From NCBI GenBank assembly GCA_023395615.1, contig JAEWYP010000001.1, forward strand, positions 1-30,843: a stretch of 30,843 nucleotides of DNA, written 5' to 3'. Made by a program: the position numbers and the translations under genes. Below are positions 23,295 to 30,843 of this stretch, piece by piece; position 1 is the first letter of the stretch; every line of letters starts with the position of its first letter. The notes under the pieces were generated by a model. It saw only the letters and a program-made list of their open reading frames with translations. It did no database searches and was not told where the DNA came from. This stretch comes from Bacillota bacterium (GTDB lineage: Bacteria > Bacillota > Clostridia > Christensenellales > Aristaeellaceae).

Positions 23295-24707
23295 ATGGCC
23301 GGGAAAAAACTGGTGCTGTGGGTCATCCTGCTTGCCTGTGTTCTGTCGGTATTTCAATGCGCCATGGCCGAAAAAGAAACCGCCCTTTATTTTTATCTCA
23401 ATGCCTGCGAAAGCTGCCACCCCGAAGAAACTTTTTCCGACGAATTCACACGGCTGACCGGGAAAAATCTGAGCGATTATCGGTTTATCGCCTACAACGT
23501 ATTTCAGGATAGCGGCAGGCAAGCCTACGATGAGGCAACCAAAAATCTGGATGAAAACAGCCGTAAACTTCCCCTTCTGATTCTTGGCAACGAGGTATAC
23601 GCGGGTACCGAGGCAATCCAAACGGGGCTCCCCGTGCGTTTTGGCACAGCCGTCCCGGATTATGGCAGCCGACTCTACTTCATCACGGCAACCGCCTGTG
23701 AAAGTTGCGCGTCCGCCAGAAAAACCGTCGACGCGCTTCCCACGATCGTGCCCGTCGAGGTCGACGGTCGCTATGTATCTTCCCCGGTCCAGGTGATCGA
23801 GATCAGTATATCTTCCGATCCCGAAACAGCTATGGCTCTCTTTGATCGTTTCAGCGTTCCGGATGGGAAACGGGTAGCGCCCTGTATTCTGTTCGGCGAT
23901 ACCTGGCTGTCCGGCGAGGCGGAAATCAGCGCGAATCTATTAGCCCTTTTGCAAAACGGACGGGGGCTGTACACTCCGCAGATCGAGCCGGCACAGGCGC
24001 GCGTCGGGGCAGATCAGCCCATTACGCTGCTGGGGGCGGCAGCGGCGGGCATTACCGCCGGTTTCAACCCCTGCGCGCTTTCCATGCTGCTGATTCTGGC
24101 AGGAGCGCTGTTATCCGCTAAAAGGCGACCCCTGCTGTACGGCACACTGTATCTGGCGGGCAAACTGGCTGTCTATCTCGGCATCGGCCTCGCGTTTGCC
24201 GAATTGTGGACGCGTTACGCGCCGCCCTGGTTTCCGCTTTTCATTCGGATTCTGATGACGGCCCTTGGCGCCGGCCTGATTGCGCTGAACATCACGGATG
24301 CCGTTTCGCTCCGGGCCGAGCAGTACGGCAAAGAACGGAACCGTCTGCCGAGACGCCTGTACAACGGTTTGCAGAGCCTGATCCGCCGCAGCGCTTCGCG
24401 GCGCGGCGTCGGGTTGGGCGTCGCGGTCATCGCGGTCGGCATGGTCACCGCCGCGGGCGAGTTTTTTTGCGCCGGGCAGCTGTACGCCGCTGTGCTGGTA
24501 GCCAACACGCAAAGCGGCGCTTCGCGCCTTCCGCTGGTGATCTATTGCCTGGCGTTTTTACTGCCAAGCATCGTAATGCTTGCCGCCGTTTCCATCAGCC
24601 GCAGAACGCTGGGCAGTACGGACTGGGTGCTGAAAAGGCTGCCGGTCATCAAGTGGGTTACCGCGGCGGTGATGGCTATCCTGATTGTTTATACGTGGGT
24701 CGTATAG
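23295..24707 (+). CDS. Membrane thiol-redox protein: two thioredoxin-like domains plus CcdA/DsbD-like transmembrane domain
   Basis: A 470-residue fusion. A signal peptide or anchor (about 5-25, ending CAMAEK) is followed by two thioredoxin-like domains outside the membrane, each with a CESC motif (C38/C41 and C135/C138) and a likely cis-proline (KLPLL near 93, VAPC near 196). The second half (about 242-470) has roughly six membrane helices with single cysteines at NPC (260) and FFC (392), the paired positions used by CcdA/DsbD to carry electrons across the membrane. It probably reduces or isomerises disulfides in exported proteins. The ATG at 23295 has GGGAGG upstream. It sits between a nine-cysteine binding protein and glycosidases, an unusual place for such a protein. 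The target is not known. Confidence 0.85.
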   Translation: MAGKKLVLWVILLACVLSVFQCAMAEKETALYFYLNACESCHPEETFSDEFTRLTGKNLSDYRFIAYNVFQDSGRQAYDEATKNLDENSRKLPLLILGNEVYAGTEAIQTGLPVRFGTAVPDYGSRLYFITATACESCASARKTVDALPTIVPVEVDGRYVSSPVQVIEISISSDPETAMALFDRFSVPDGKRVAPCILFGDTWLSGEAEISANLLALLQNGRGLYTPQIEPAQARVGADQPITLLGAAAAGITAGFNPCALSMLLILAGALLSAKRRPLLYGTLYLAGKLAVYLGIGLAFAELWTRYAPPWFPLFIRILMTALGAGLIALNITDAVSLRAEQYGKERNRLPRRLYNGLQSLIRRSASRRGVGLGVAVIAVGMVTAAGEFFCAGQLYAAVLVANTQSGASRLPLVIYCLAFLLPSIVMLAAVSISRRTLGSTDWVLKRLPVIKWVTAAVMAILIVYTWVV

Positions 24708-24716
24708 GAGGTTCGC

Positions 24717-25037
24717 ATGTTCAAGCGCGGTGAAAAAACGAAAAATCTGCCCGTCCTGCGGCTGTATGCGGAAGATGGTCATTTGCTGTATGACGATCGT
24801 CTGGACGCCTTTCCCTTCCCCGAAGCGGTGATGCTGGAAGGCTGCGAGGAGTTTTTCGGCGATCCCAACCCCTGCGAAATTCACCGCCGGGCATTGCAAC
24901 TGCGCCTGTGCGCGGAAATCGAAAGTATGCTCCCGGTTAACCGCAGGGTAAGCCGCGCGGAACTGCCCCCCGCGATGCTCCTGTATTGCGGGGACCTGCA
25001 TCCCTGCGCTGTGGAACTTGAAAAAAAAGAGGTTTAG
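24717..25037 (+). CDS. Small Cys-containing protein of unknown function
   Basis: A 106-residue protein that I do not recognise. It begins nine bases after the redox gene, whose end overlaps its AGGAGG site, so the two are almost certainly co-expressed. It has five cysteines (43, 53, 65, 91, 97), in the contexts EGCEEFFGDPNPCE and YCGDLHPCA. No signal peptide or membrane segment is visible, so it is probably cytoplasmic. The C-terminus is acidic/basic (ELEKKEV). It may be a metal-binding or redox partner that feeds or senses electrons for the CcdA-like protein. That is speculation from linkage. Codon use resembles its neighbours, and the ORF looks real. Confidence 0.7.
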   Translation: MFKRGEKTKNLPVLRLYAEDGHLLYDDRLDAFPFPEAVMLEGCEEFFGDPNPCEIHRRALQLRLCAEIESMLPVNRRVSRAELPPAMLLYCGDLHPCAVELEKKEV

Positions 25038-25150
25038 AATAACTGTTCCGCTTCTGATCGCACCCGGTAGTCGTCGGACAGGCTTTGCGTCTGGTTGGGG
25101 ATCATACAATTTCAAATCATGAGCACGCAAATCTCGCGGCATTTTGATAG

Positions 25151-25162
25151 CATTCATGAATG
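25151..25162. promoter_or_regulatory. 12-bp perfect palindrome upstream of the GH95-like gene
   Basis: CATTCATGAATG is a perfect palindrome in the 191-bp gap before the GH95-like gene, 66 bases upstream of its start. It could be an operator for a separate promoter. I see no convincing -10/-35 pair in the gap, so the role is uncertain. Confidence 0.3.
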
Positions 25163-25228
25163 GAAATCGTATATGCCGGCCGGTTTTATTTTTCAGCCAT
25201 TGTACATCATAAGGAGGTTTCGCATCAG

Positions 25229-27811
25229 ATGAACGATCGGGAATGGATATCGAAGGCGGATCTGGACTATGCGGGGATCGACCGCCTGCCGGAGGAAGGC
25301 CTGCCCGTGGGAAACGGGCGCATGGGTACGCTGCTCTGGCTGGATGCCAGCGCCATCCACATGCTCCTTAACCGGGTGGACGTATTTTCAAGCGACGAAT
25401 CCTCCACGGCGTTCGGGCCGATGGACGCCGGGTATTCCGCGGGTTGCGGCTTTGTGGACGTACAGCTTTCCGATCTGCTGACCCCGGTTTTCGGCCCGGA
25501 AACAAAACAGCACTTAAGCGTGGCCGATGGCAAGGCGACGATGATCGGCGCCGGCGTACAGGTGGAGTGCTTTCCCTGCATGGATCAGGACGGCCTTGTG
25601 CTGCACATTACGGATATGCGCCAAGCGCCGCAACCTGTTCGGGTTTCCCTGCGCACGCTGCGGTATGAAAGCCAGTACGTCATCGGCATGCGGCCTCAGA
25701 CTCATCCTTCGCTGGTTCAGGAAGGCGTGGTGTCCTACGCACACACGCGCGGTCATCTGGCGACCTCGTTGCTCACCCGGGGGAAGGACCGCGTGGGACT
25801 GCGCCAGCGGTTTGAGGAAGGCGATTTCTTCTGCCAGTCCAACCTGGAAATCGCCGCGTCGGCGCCGGAGTATGCCATACAGAACCGCAACCCTACCGAA
25901 ACCGTACTGGAACTGCCCGCGATGAACAGAGAAGTCTATCTTTATATCGCGACGGCGCAGAGCTTCGACCGGGAGGGCAGCTGTGAAACGCCGCTTGACG
26001 CGCTGCTTGGCCAAGGCGGAGCAGCGCTCGCGGCCGCCAGCCTCCAATGGTGGAAGGCTTTCTGGAACAGGACGCCCGTTATCCGGCTGCACAGCGCCGA
26101 CGGGTACGCCGACAACATCAGCGCATCCATCGTGTACTTTATCTATATTATGGCAACCGTGTCGCGCGGCCGGTACATGCCCCGCTATGGCGGATTGCTG
26201 TTTATGACGGACGGTGATTACCGCACATGGGGCTCGCAGTTCTGGTGGCACAACCAGTCCTGCTATTATTCGGCGCTGTTTAATCTTGGCCTTCTGGAGC
26301 TTACGGACCCGATGATCCGCCAGATCGACGGCATGGCGGAAAACGAGCGGCTGGCGGCGCGGCAGCAGTGGGGGTCTCAGGGCCGGTGGCATCCGGAGAC
26401 AACGGCTTTCAACGGTCCCGCGCCCCTGCCCGAAAATATCGCAACCGAGATGCAGGCCCTGTATACCCACCAGAAACCCTGGAAGGATCACACCGAGGCG
26501 TTCTGGGCTTTCGCGGACGGCCACAACACCTTCGACGCGCGCTGGAACTGGACGGATTACAAGAACGGCCGCCTGCGCCAGCGCGATGGTCGCGCGCCGC
26601 ACGCCTACGTAACCCACATCTTTTCCAGCACCGCGAAGGTGGCGTGGTGGTTCTGGAAAAGGTATCAGCTCACCTATGACCTCGATTTTCTGCGCGATCA
26701 CGCCTATCCCCTTTTACGCGACACAGCTGAATTTTACCGTTGCCTGCCCCTGATAAAGCGCGGCGACGACGGCAGGCTGCACCTGACACATACCAGTAAC
26801 CACGAGGGGCTGTGGGATTGCACCGACTCCTTCTCCGAACTGTGCGCAATTCACGGCATCCTGCCTATCGCGATCAGGGCGGCGCAGACCCTGCAAACCG
26901 ATGCGGAGCTGCAACGCCTGTGGGCCGAGTTTTTACAGAACATCGCGGATATCCCCACCACGGACGAAAGCGACGCCGTCTGCCCGCCCGCTGAAGGCAT
27001 CTGGGAAAATAACCTGCGCACCGGCAACGATGGGCAACGCGCTCATTTTGCGGAGACCGTATGGGCCTGCGCAAGGCAGCCCGCGCCCAGCAACGTCGGG
27101 GATTACTATAACCAGACGGATGCGTATATCCGGTATGACTTGATTACGCCGGAAACGCCCGCCGGCACATTCAAAACGCTTGCCGATCAAACCTACCGGG
27201 CGATGCTGCAATTCCGACAGACCAGTCTGGGCGTTGATGAGGAAGGCTATCCTGTCGTGGGGACGCTGGATAATATGACCGACGCAATCGGGCGGCATGC
27301 CGACCCGGAAAACTTCCGGCTGTACTGCATTGGGCAAAATCGGAACAACACGCCGATTGCGCAGGATTTTTGCGATTTCTCCGGCGCGGCGCATAAACCG
27401 GTGCTGGCAAACCGGCTGTTCTTGCGCGAAGGGCCGCAGGCCATGGATGCCCAGCGACTGGGGCATTTAAGCGCGAGCGTGGCCAGCGCCGTATGCAGCG
27501 CTTTCCCGCCTACGCCGGGCGAGGACCCTGTCGTTTATCTGTTTTCCTCCACCCCCGCGCAATGGGAAGGCAATATCCGGATGCAGACTGCCAAAGGCTA
27601 TACTGTCGAAGCCGCGTGGCGCAACGGACAGATCGATCAGCCCGTTCGTTTCACCGGGGGCGCGCTGCCGCTAAGGGTGCTCAACCCCTGGCCAGACTCG
27701 ACTGTTACCGTCGATAACGGGAGCGAGACCACCGAGCAATCGGGGCGAGTGCTGCAAATCAAGGGTCCATGCACGTTACGCCGGAAAGCGGACCCATCCG
27801 GGAAGGCATAA
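25229..27811 (+). CDS. GH95-related (alpha/alpha)6-barrel glycosidase, divergent (DUF5703-like)
   Basis: An 860-residue cytoplasmic protein. EEGLPVGNGRMGTLLW (22-37) matches the N-terminal signature shared by GH95 and DUF5703-type proteins. The later part has the aromatic, repeated-helix character of an (alpha/alpha)6 barrel (SQFWWHNQSCYYSALFNLGL near 335-354, HTSNHEGLWDCTDS near 518-532). The GH95 NxNxEMNYW motif is not present in its usual form: the matching place reads WWHNQSCYYS. Substrate or mechanism may therefore differ from fucosidase. The start at 25229 has AAGGAGG 11 bases upstream; an ATG 23 codons earlier has none. It opens a run with GH127 and GH29. Enzyme class is likely, activity unknown. 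Confidence 0.7.
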   Translation: MNDREWISKADLDYAGIDRLPEEGLPVGNGRMGTLLWLDASAIHMLLNRVDVFSSDESSTAFGPMDAGYSAGCGFVDVQLSDLLTPVFGPETKQHLSVADGKATMIGAGVQVECFPCMDQDGLVLHITDMRQAPQPVRVSLRTLRYESQYVIGMRPQTHPSLVQEGVVSYAHTRGHLATSLLTRGKDRVGLRQRFEEGDFFCQSNLEIAASAPEYAIQNRNPTETVLELPAMNREVYLYIATAQSFDREGSCETPLDALLGQGGAALAAASLQWWKAFWNRTPVIRLHSADGYADNISASIVYFIYIMATVSRGRYMPRYGGLLFMTDGDYRTWGSQFWWHNQSCYYSALFNLGLLELTDPMIRQIDGMAENERLAARQQWGSQGRWHPETTAFNGPAPLPENIATEMQALYTHQKPWKDHTEAFWAFADGHNTFDARWNWTDYKNGRLRQRDGRAPHAYVTHIFSSTAKVAWWFWKRYQLTYDLDFLRDHAYPLLRDTAEFYRCLPLIKRGDDGRLHLTHTSNHEGLWDCTDSFSELCAIHGILPIAIRAAQTLQTDAELQRLWAEFLQNIADIPTTDESDAVCPPAEGIWENNLRTGNDGQRAHFAETVWACARQPAPSNVGDYYNQTDAYIRYDLITPETPAGTFKTLADQTYRAMLQFRQTSLGVDEEGYPVVGTLDNMTDAIGRHADPENFRLYCIGQNRNNTPIAQDFCDFSGAAHKPVLANRLFLREGPQAMDAQRLGHLSASVASAVCSAFPPTPGEDPVVYLFSSTPAQWEGNIRMQTAKGYTVEAAWRNGQIDQPVRFTGGALPLRVLNPWPDSTVTVDNGSETTEQSGRVLQIKGPCTLRRKADPSGKA

Positions 27812-28051
27812 CGGGACCTGTTGATTGAGATAAAATAGAAACAGTGCGGCATGAAAGAAAGGATTACCGCGGTTGGATACGGAAACTAACAACGATCAAA
27901 CGGCGATGATCGCGGACCCGCCTCCTCGATGCAGCCAACGGGTTTTCAGCGTATAAAACACAGTGTTCATCGCCCCCGCGAGAAAAAAGAACAACCTCTG
28001 TCGGCCTGTCGAGCGCCACGTATCACATCGAAAGGAACGGTAGTCAATACG
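27812..28051 (+). other. 240-bp gap before GH127, no clear gene
   Basis: No promoter or terminator stands out. A 12-codon reading frame at 27851-27889 spells MKERITAVGYGN and then stops; it looks like the first strand of a dinucleotide-binding fold, so it may be a gene remnant, but nothing downstream extends it in any frame. AACACAGTGTT (27957-27967) is a short palindrome. Confidence 0.35.
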
Positions 28052-29905
28052 ATGCAGGAAATTTTGGGGCAATCTGTAAAACTCCACGACGCCGATTTGA
28101 ACCGGCGCGCAGAGGAGAACCGTGCCTATATGCTGCGCCTGAGCCGTGAACACCTGATGCTGAACTACAAAACGGAAGCGGGGCTGTGGACTTCGGCCGA
28201 TCTCCCGCAGGGCATTCACGGCGGTTGGGAGTCCCCCACCTGTCAGCTTCGCGGGCACTTTACGGGGCACTGGCTCAGCGCGGCGGCGATGCTTTATCAG
28301 GCTACGGGCGATCCGGAAATGAAAGGTCGCGCCGATGCCATGGTGGATGATCTGGCGCGCTGCCAGCAGGAAAACGGCGACGGCTGGGCAGGCTCGATCC
28401 CCGAGAAGTATTTCGACTGGATCGCGCGCGGCAAGCCGGTATGGGCCCCGCACTACACCGTGCATAAGACCTTCATGGGGCTGATGGACATGTACCGTCT
28501 GGCGGGTAATCATCAGGCGTTGGAGGTAGCCGCGCGCTGGGGCGAGTGGTTCGACAAGTGGAGCGCGCAGTTTACGCGGGCACAGATGGACGATATCCTT
28601 GATGTGGAGACAGGCGGCATGCTGGAGATTTGGGCGGAACTCTACCAGGCGACGAAAGAGCCCAAATTTCTCTCTCTTCTGCGCCGGTATGACCGTCCCC
28701 GCCTTTTCGAGCCGCTGCTGGCGGGTAAAGACCCGCTGACCAACATGCATGCCAACACCACCATCCCGGAAATTCTGGGGTGCGCGCGCGCTTACGAGGT
28801 AACGGGCGAGCCGCGCTATCGGGCCATCTGCGAGGCATACTGGAAAAGCGCGGTCACGGATCGCGGGTATTACGCAACCGGCGGGCAGAGCTGCGGCGAA
28901 ATCTGGCTGCCCAAGCACGAGCAGGCAGCGCGACTGGGCAGCAAGGCACAGGAGCACTGCACCGTGTATAATATGATGCGGCTGGCCAACGCGCTCTACC
29001 TGTGGACGAAGGACCCGCGGTATGCCGACTACATTGAGCGGAATCTCTACAACGGTATCATGGCGCAGGGGTACTGGCGCTGGCACGGACGCAACGGAAT
29101 CCGTCCCGATCACCCCACGTCGGGGCTGCTTACCTACTTTCTGCCCATGGACGCCGGAAACGTCAAGGGTTGGGCGACGGAAACCGACGATTTCTTCTGC
29201 TGCCACGGCACGCTGGTGCAGGCCAACGCTTCGCTGAACCGCTACCTGTACTATCAGGATGGGCAGGACGTGTATGTTTGCCAGTTTTTCGATTCCGACG
29301 CGGAACTGACCGTGAACGGGCAAAAGGTAACGCTGCGCCAGCGGATCGACATCCAGGCAGGTTCGTTCCAGATGGGCAGTGATTCCTCCGCCCGGCAGGA
29401 AATCGGCTCCGTCACCTCCCGGGTGCGGCATAATCCCGAAATGCTGTCCGTGCATCTGGAAGTGGTTACCGACGCGCCCGTCGCTATGACGCTGCATATC
29501 CGCCGGCCTTTCTGGGCAGACGGCGAAACAGGCTACTTTACACCCGACCGGAACGTGTGGCAAAACGGCGATTCCATTCTTTACGAGCTGCCGCGCAGGA
29601 TATGGGCGGAACCGCTGGAAGACGATCCCACGCGGGTCGCGATGATGTATGGGCCGATCACGCTGGCGGGCCTGACGGACGCGGAACGTACGCTGCATAC
29701 GGATACGGCGCATCCCGAGCAGGCGCTTCGGCGTGCGAACGAGCGCGAATGGGGCAACTGGACGCAGGAGTTCTTAACCGTAACCGAGGACCCGGCCATC
29801 CGCTTTATCCCCCTGTACGACGTGGGGTACGAGCCCTACGGCGTGTATTTCCGCATCGCGGGCCGCAACGCACAGGCACCGGGCCATACGCCCCTCATCG
29901 GGTGA
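28052..29905 (+). CDS. GH127 beta-L-arabinofuranosidase
   Basis: A 617-residue cytoplasmic enzyme that removes terminal beta-L-arabinofuranose, as in hydroxyproline-rich glycoproteins or pectin side chains. The characterised family uses a cysteine nucleophile held by zinc. The required residues are visible: GQSCGEIW with Glu283, QEHCTV with Glu301 and Cys303, and FFCCHG with Cys383/Cys384. LTNMHANTTIPE (229-240) and ERNLYNGIMAQ (329-339) are other family segments. No signal peptide. I take ATG 28052 because alignment-like similarity begins there; the only purine-rich site (AAAGGA) is rather far upstream, so translation may be weak or coupled. It lies 57 bp before GH29. GH146 is a close alternative family. 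Confidence 0.9.
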   Translation: MQEILGQSVKLHDADLNRRAEENRAYMLRLSREHLMLNYKTEAGLWTSADLPQGIHGGWESPTCQLRGHFTGHWLSAAAMLYQATGDPEMKGRADAMVDDLARCQQENGDGWAGSIPEKYFDWIARGKPVWAPHYTVHKTFMGLMDMYRLAGNHQALEVAARWGEWFDKWSAQFTRAQMDDILDVETGGMLEIWAELYQATKEPKFLSLLRRYDRPRLFEPLLAGKDPLTNMHANTTIPEILGCARAYEVTGEPRYRAICEAYWKSAVTDRGYYATGGQSCGEIWLPKHEQAARLGSKAQEHCTVYNMMRLANALYLWTKDPRYADYIERNLYNGIMAQGYWRWHGRNGIRPDHPTSGLLTYFLPMDAGNVKGWATETDDFFCCHGTLVQANASLNRYLYYQDGQDVYVCQFFDSDAELTVNGQKVTLRQRIDIQAGSFQMGSDSSARQEIGSVTSRVRHNPEMLSVHLEVVTDAPVAMTLHIRRPFWADGETGYFTPDRNVWQNGDSILYELPRRIWAEPLEDDPTRVAMMYGPITLAGLTDAERTLHTDTAHPEQALRRANEREWGNWTQEFLTVTEDPAIRFIPLYDVGYEPYGVYFRIAGRNAQAPGHTPLIG

Positions 29906-29962
29906 TAATAATTCTATATCAGAAGACGAAGAATAAGAAAACGAAGATACGGAGGCATCCCC

Positions 29963-30843
29963 ATGGAAAATTTTACCCCGGCGTTTCAATCCCTGGAGAA
30001 ATTTCAAACCCCTGACTGGTTCCGGGATGCAAAATTCGGCATCTGGAGCCATTGGGGGCCCCAAAGCGTGCCGATGTTCGGCGACTGGTACGCCCGCAAC
30101 CTTTACATACAGGGCACGCCGCAAAACCTTTACCATGTAAGGCATTACGGGCACCCCTCGCAATTCGGCTACAAGGACATCTGCGCGCTGTGGAAAGCGG
30201 AAAACTTCAACCCGGACGAGCTGATGGACCTGTATGTGAAGGCAGGCGCGAAGTATTTTGTAGCGCAGGCAATGCACCACGATCACTTTTTTAATTATCC
30301 TTCCGCGCTAAACCGTATGAACAGCCAGAACGTAGGCCCGCATAAGGACATCGTGGGGCTCTGGAAAGCCGCCGCCGACCGTTACGGCCTTCCCTTCGGC
30401 CTGACCGAGCATCTGGGAGCCTCCTTCAGCTGGTGGCGTACCAACAAGGGCAGCGACAGCTACGGCCCGTACAAAGGCGTACCGTACGACGGCAACGACC
30501 CCACATTCCGTGATTTTTATCACGACAACTACGAGCATCCGGTGAGCGACCCGGACAATCTGGAGCCGTGGTATACCGGCAACCAGCAATTCCGTACCTA
30601 TTGGGTCGCCTGCATGAAAGAACTGATTGAACGTTACACCCCCGACATGCTGTATTCCGACGGCGGGCTGCCCTTCGCCCAGTACACGCCGGGCATGCCC
30701 CAGAGCCAGCTGGATGCACAATACAGGGAAGGGTTGGACGTGGTATCCGCCCTGTACAACGCCTCCATCCGGAAATACGGGCAGAATCGAGCCATCTACA
30801 CCCAAAAGGACCGCCATCCTGAAATTTACCACGTCGGCGTTCT
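29963..30843 (+). CDS. GH29 alpha-L-fucosidase, cut by right window edge
   Basis: The first 293 codons of a GH29 retaining alpha-L-fucosidase. WFRDAKFGIWSHWGPQSVP (19-37) is the family's N-terminal barrel signature. AGAKYFVAQAMHHDHFFNYPS (94-114, split by the second strand) carries the conserved HHDHF. LYSDGGLP (230-237) places the probable nucleophile at Asp233. The acid/base residue would be further downstream, outside the window or not assignable. No signal peptide, so cytoplasmic. The ATG at 29963 has GGAGG eight bases upstream. Following GH127 closely, it probably removes terminal L-fucose from imported oligosaccharides, complementing the GH95 enzyme; the two families differ in mechanism and linkage preference. 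Confidence 0.94.
   Translation, partial: MENFTPAFQSLEKFQTPDWFRDAKFGIWSHWGPQSVPMFGDWYARNLYIQGTPQNLYHVRHYGHPSQFGYKDICALWKAENFNPDELMDLYVKAGAKYFVAQAMHHDHFFNYPSALNRMNSQNVGPHKDIVGLWKAAADRYGLPFGLTEHLGASFSWWRTNKGSDSYGPYKGVPYDGNDPTFRDFYHDNYEHPVSDPDNLEPWYTGNQQFRTYWVACMKELIERYTPDMLYSDGGLPFAQYTPGMPQSQLDAQYREGLDVVSALYNASIRKYGQNRAIYTQKDRHPEIYHVGV

Noticed and set aside
25038..25228. Promoter search in the gap before the GH95-like gene
   Set aside because: TTGCGT/TACAAT and TTGATA/TATATG pairs exist, but their spacings (14 and 20) are poor. Only the palindrome is reported.
27896..29713. 605-codon minus-strand open frame opposite GH127
   Set aside because: The plus-strand GH127 gene keeps every catalytic motif. 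The antisense product shows no recognisable features.

Overview
The window reads as a carbohydrate-utilisation region of a fairly GC-rich, Gram-positive anaerobe of the Firmicutes, most likely class Clostridia. The evidence is strong GGAGG-type ribosome binding sites, frequent GTG/TTG starts, two LplB/YtcP-type (CUT1) ABC importers without their own ATPase, AraC regulators with an extracytoplasmic sensor, and intracellular GH95/GH127/GH29 enzymes. I see no transposase, integrase, CRISPR array, tRNA or rRNA. The lineage assignment is inference; no marker gene is present.

Left block (about 1-10.8 kb, all on the minus strand, read right to left): an AraC regulator, a degenerate Gfo/Idh/MocA-like protein, a DUF4127 protein, NanE (ManNAc-6-P epimerase), a ROK kinase (probable ManNAc kinase), two importer permeases, a secreted solute-binding protein, an ADP-ribosylglycohydrolase-family protein, and a ribokinase cut by the left edge. 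DUF4127/NanE and NanE/ROK overlap by 4 bp (ATGA), so they are very probably translationally coupled. The block looks like uptake and intracellular processing of a compound yielding an N-acetylhexosamine and possibly ribose or another pentose. No sialic acid lyase is present.

Middle block (10.9-14.4 kb, minus): lacI, a BadF/BadG-type sugar kinase and a GH4 phospho-glycosidase. A good promoter lies upstream of lacI with a LacI-type palindrome at the expected transcription start. An exact 14-base copy of that operator lies inside the kinase gene, upstream of GH4. A kinase plus GH4, with no PTS genes in view, suggests a PTS-independent phosphorylate-then-cleave route.

Right block (14.5-30.8 kb): a GH95 alpha-L-fucosidase-type enzyme and a membrane-bound AraC sensor-regulator on the minus strand face a plus-strand series. 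That series holds two permeases, a cysteine-rich secreted binding protein, a membrane thiol-redox protein (two thioredoxin-like CESC domains plus a CcdA-like domain), a small Cys-containing unknown, a GH95-related enzyme, a GH127 beta-L-arabinofuranosidase and a GH29 alpha-L-fucosidase that runs off the right edge. The enzymes lack signal peptides, so oligosaccharides are probably imported and trimmed inside the cell. The likely target is a plant glycan carrying terminal L-fucose/L-galactose and beta-L-arabinofuranose.

The most unusual points are the thiol-redox module next to a nine-cysteine binding protein, the NanE/ROK/DUF4127/ADP-ribosylglycohydrolase/ribokinase assortment, the duplicated LacI operator inside a coding region, and the divergent GH95-like enzyme.
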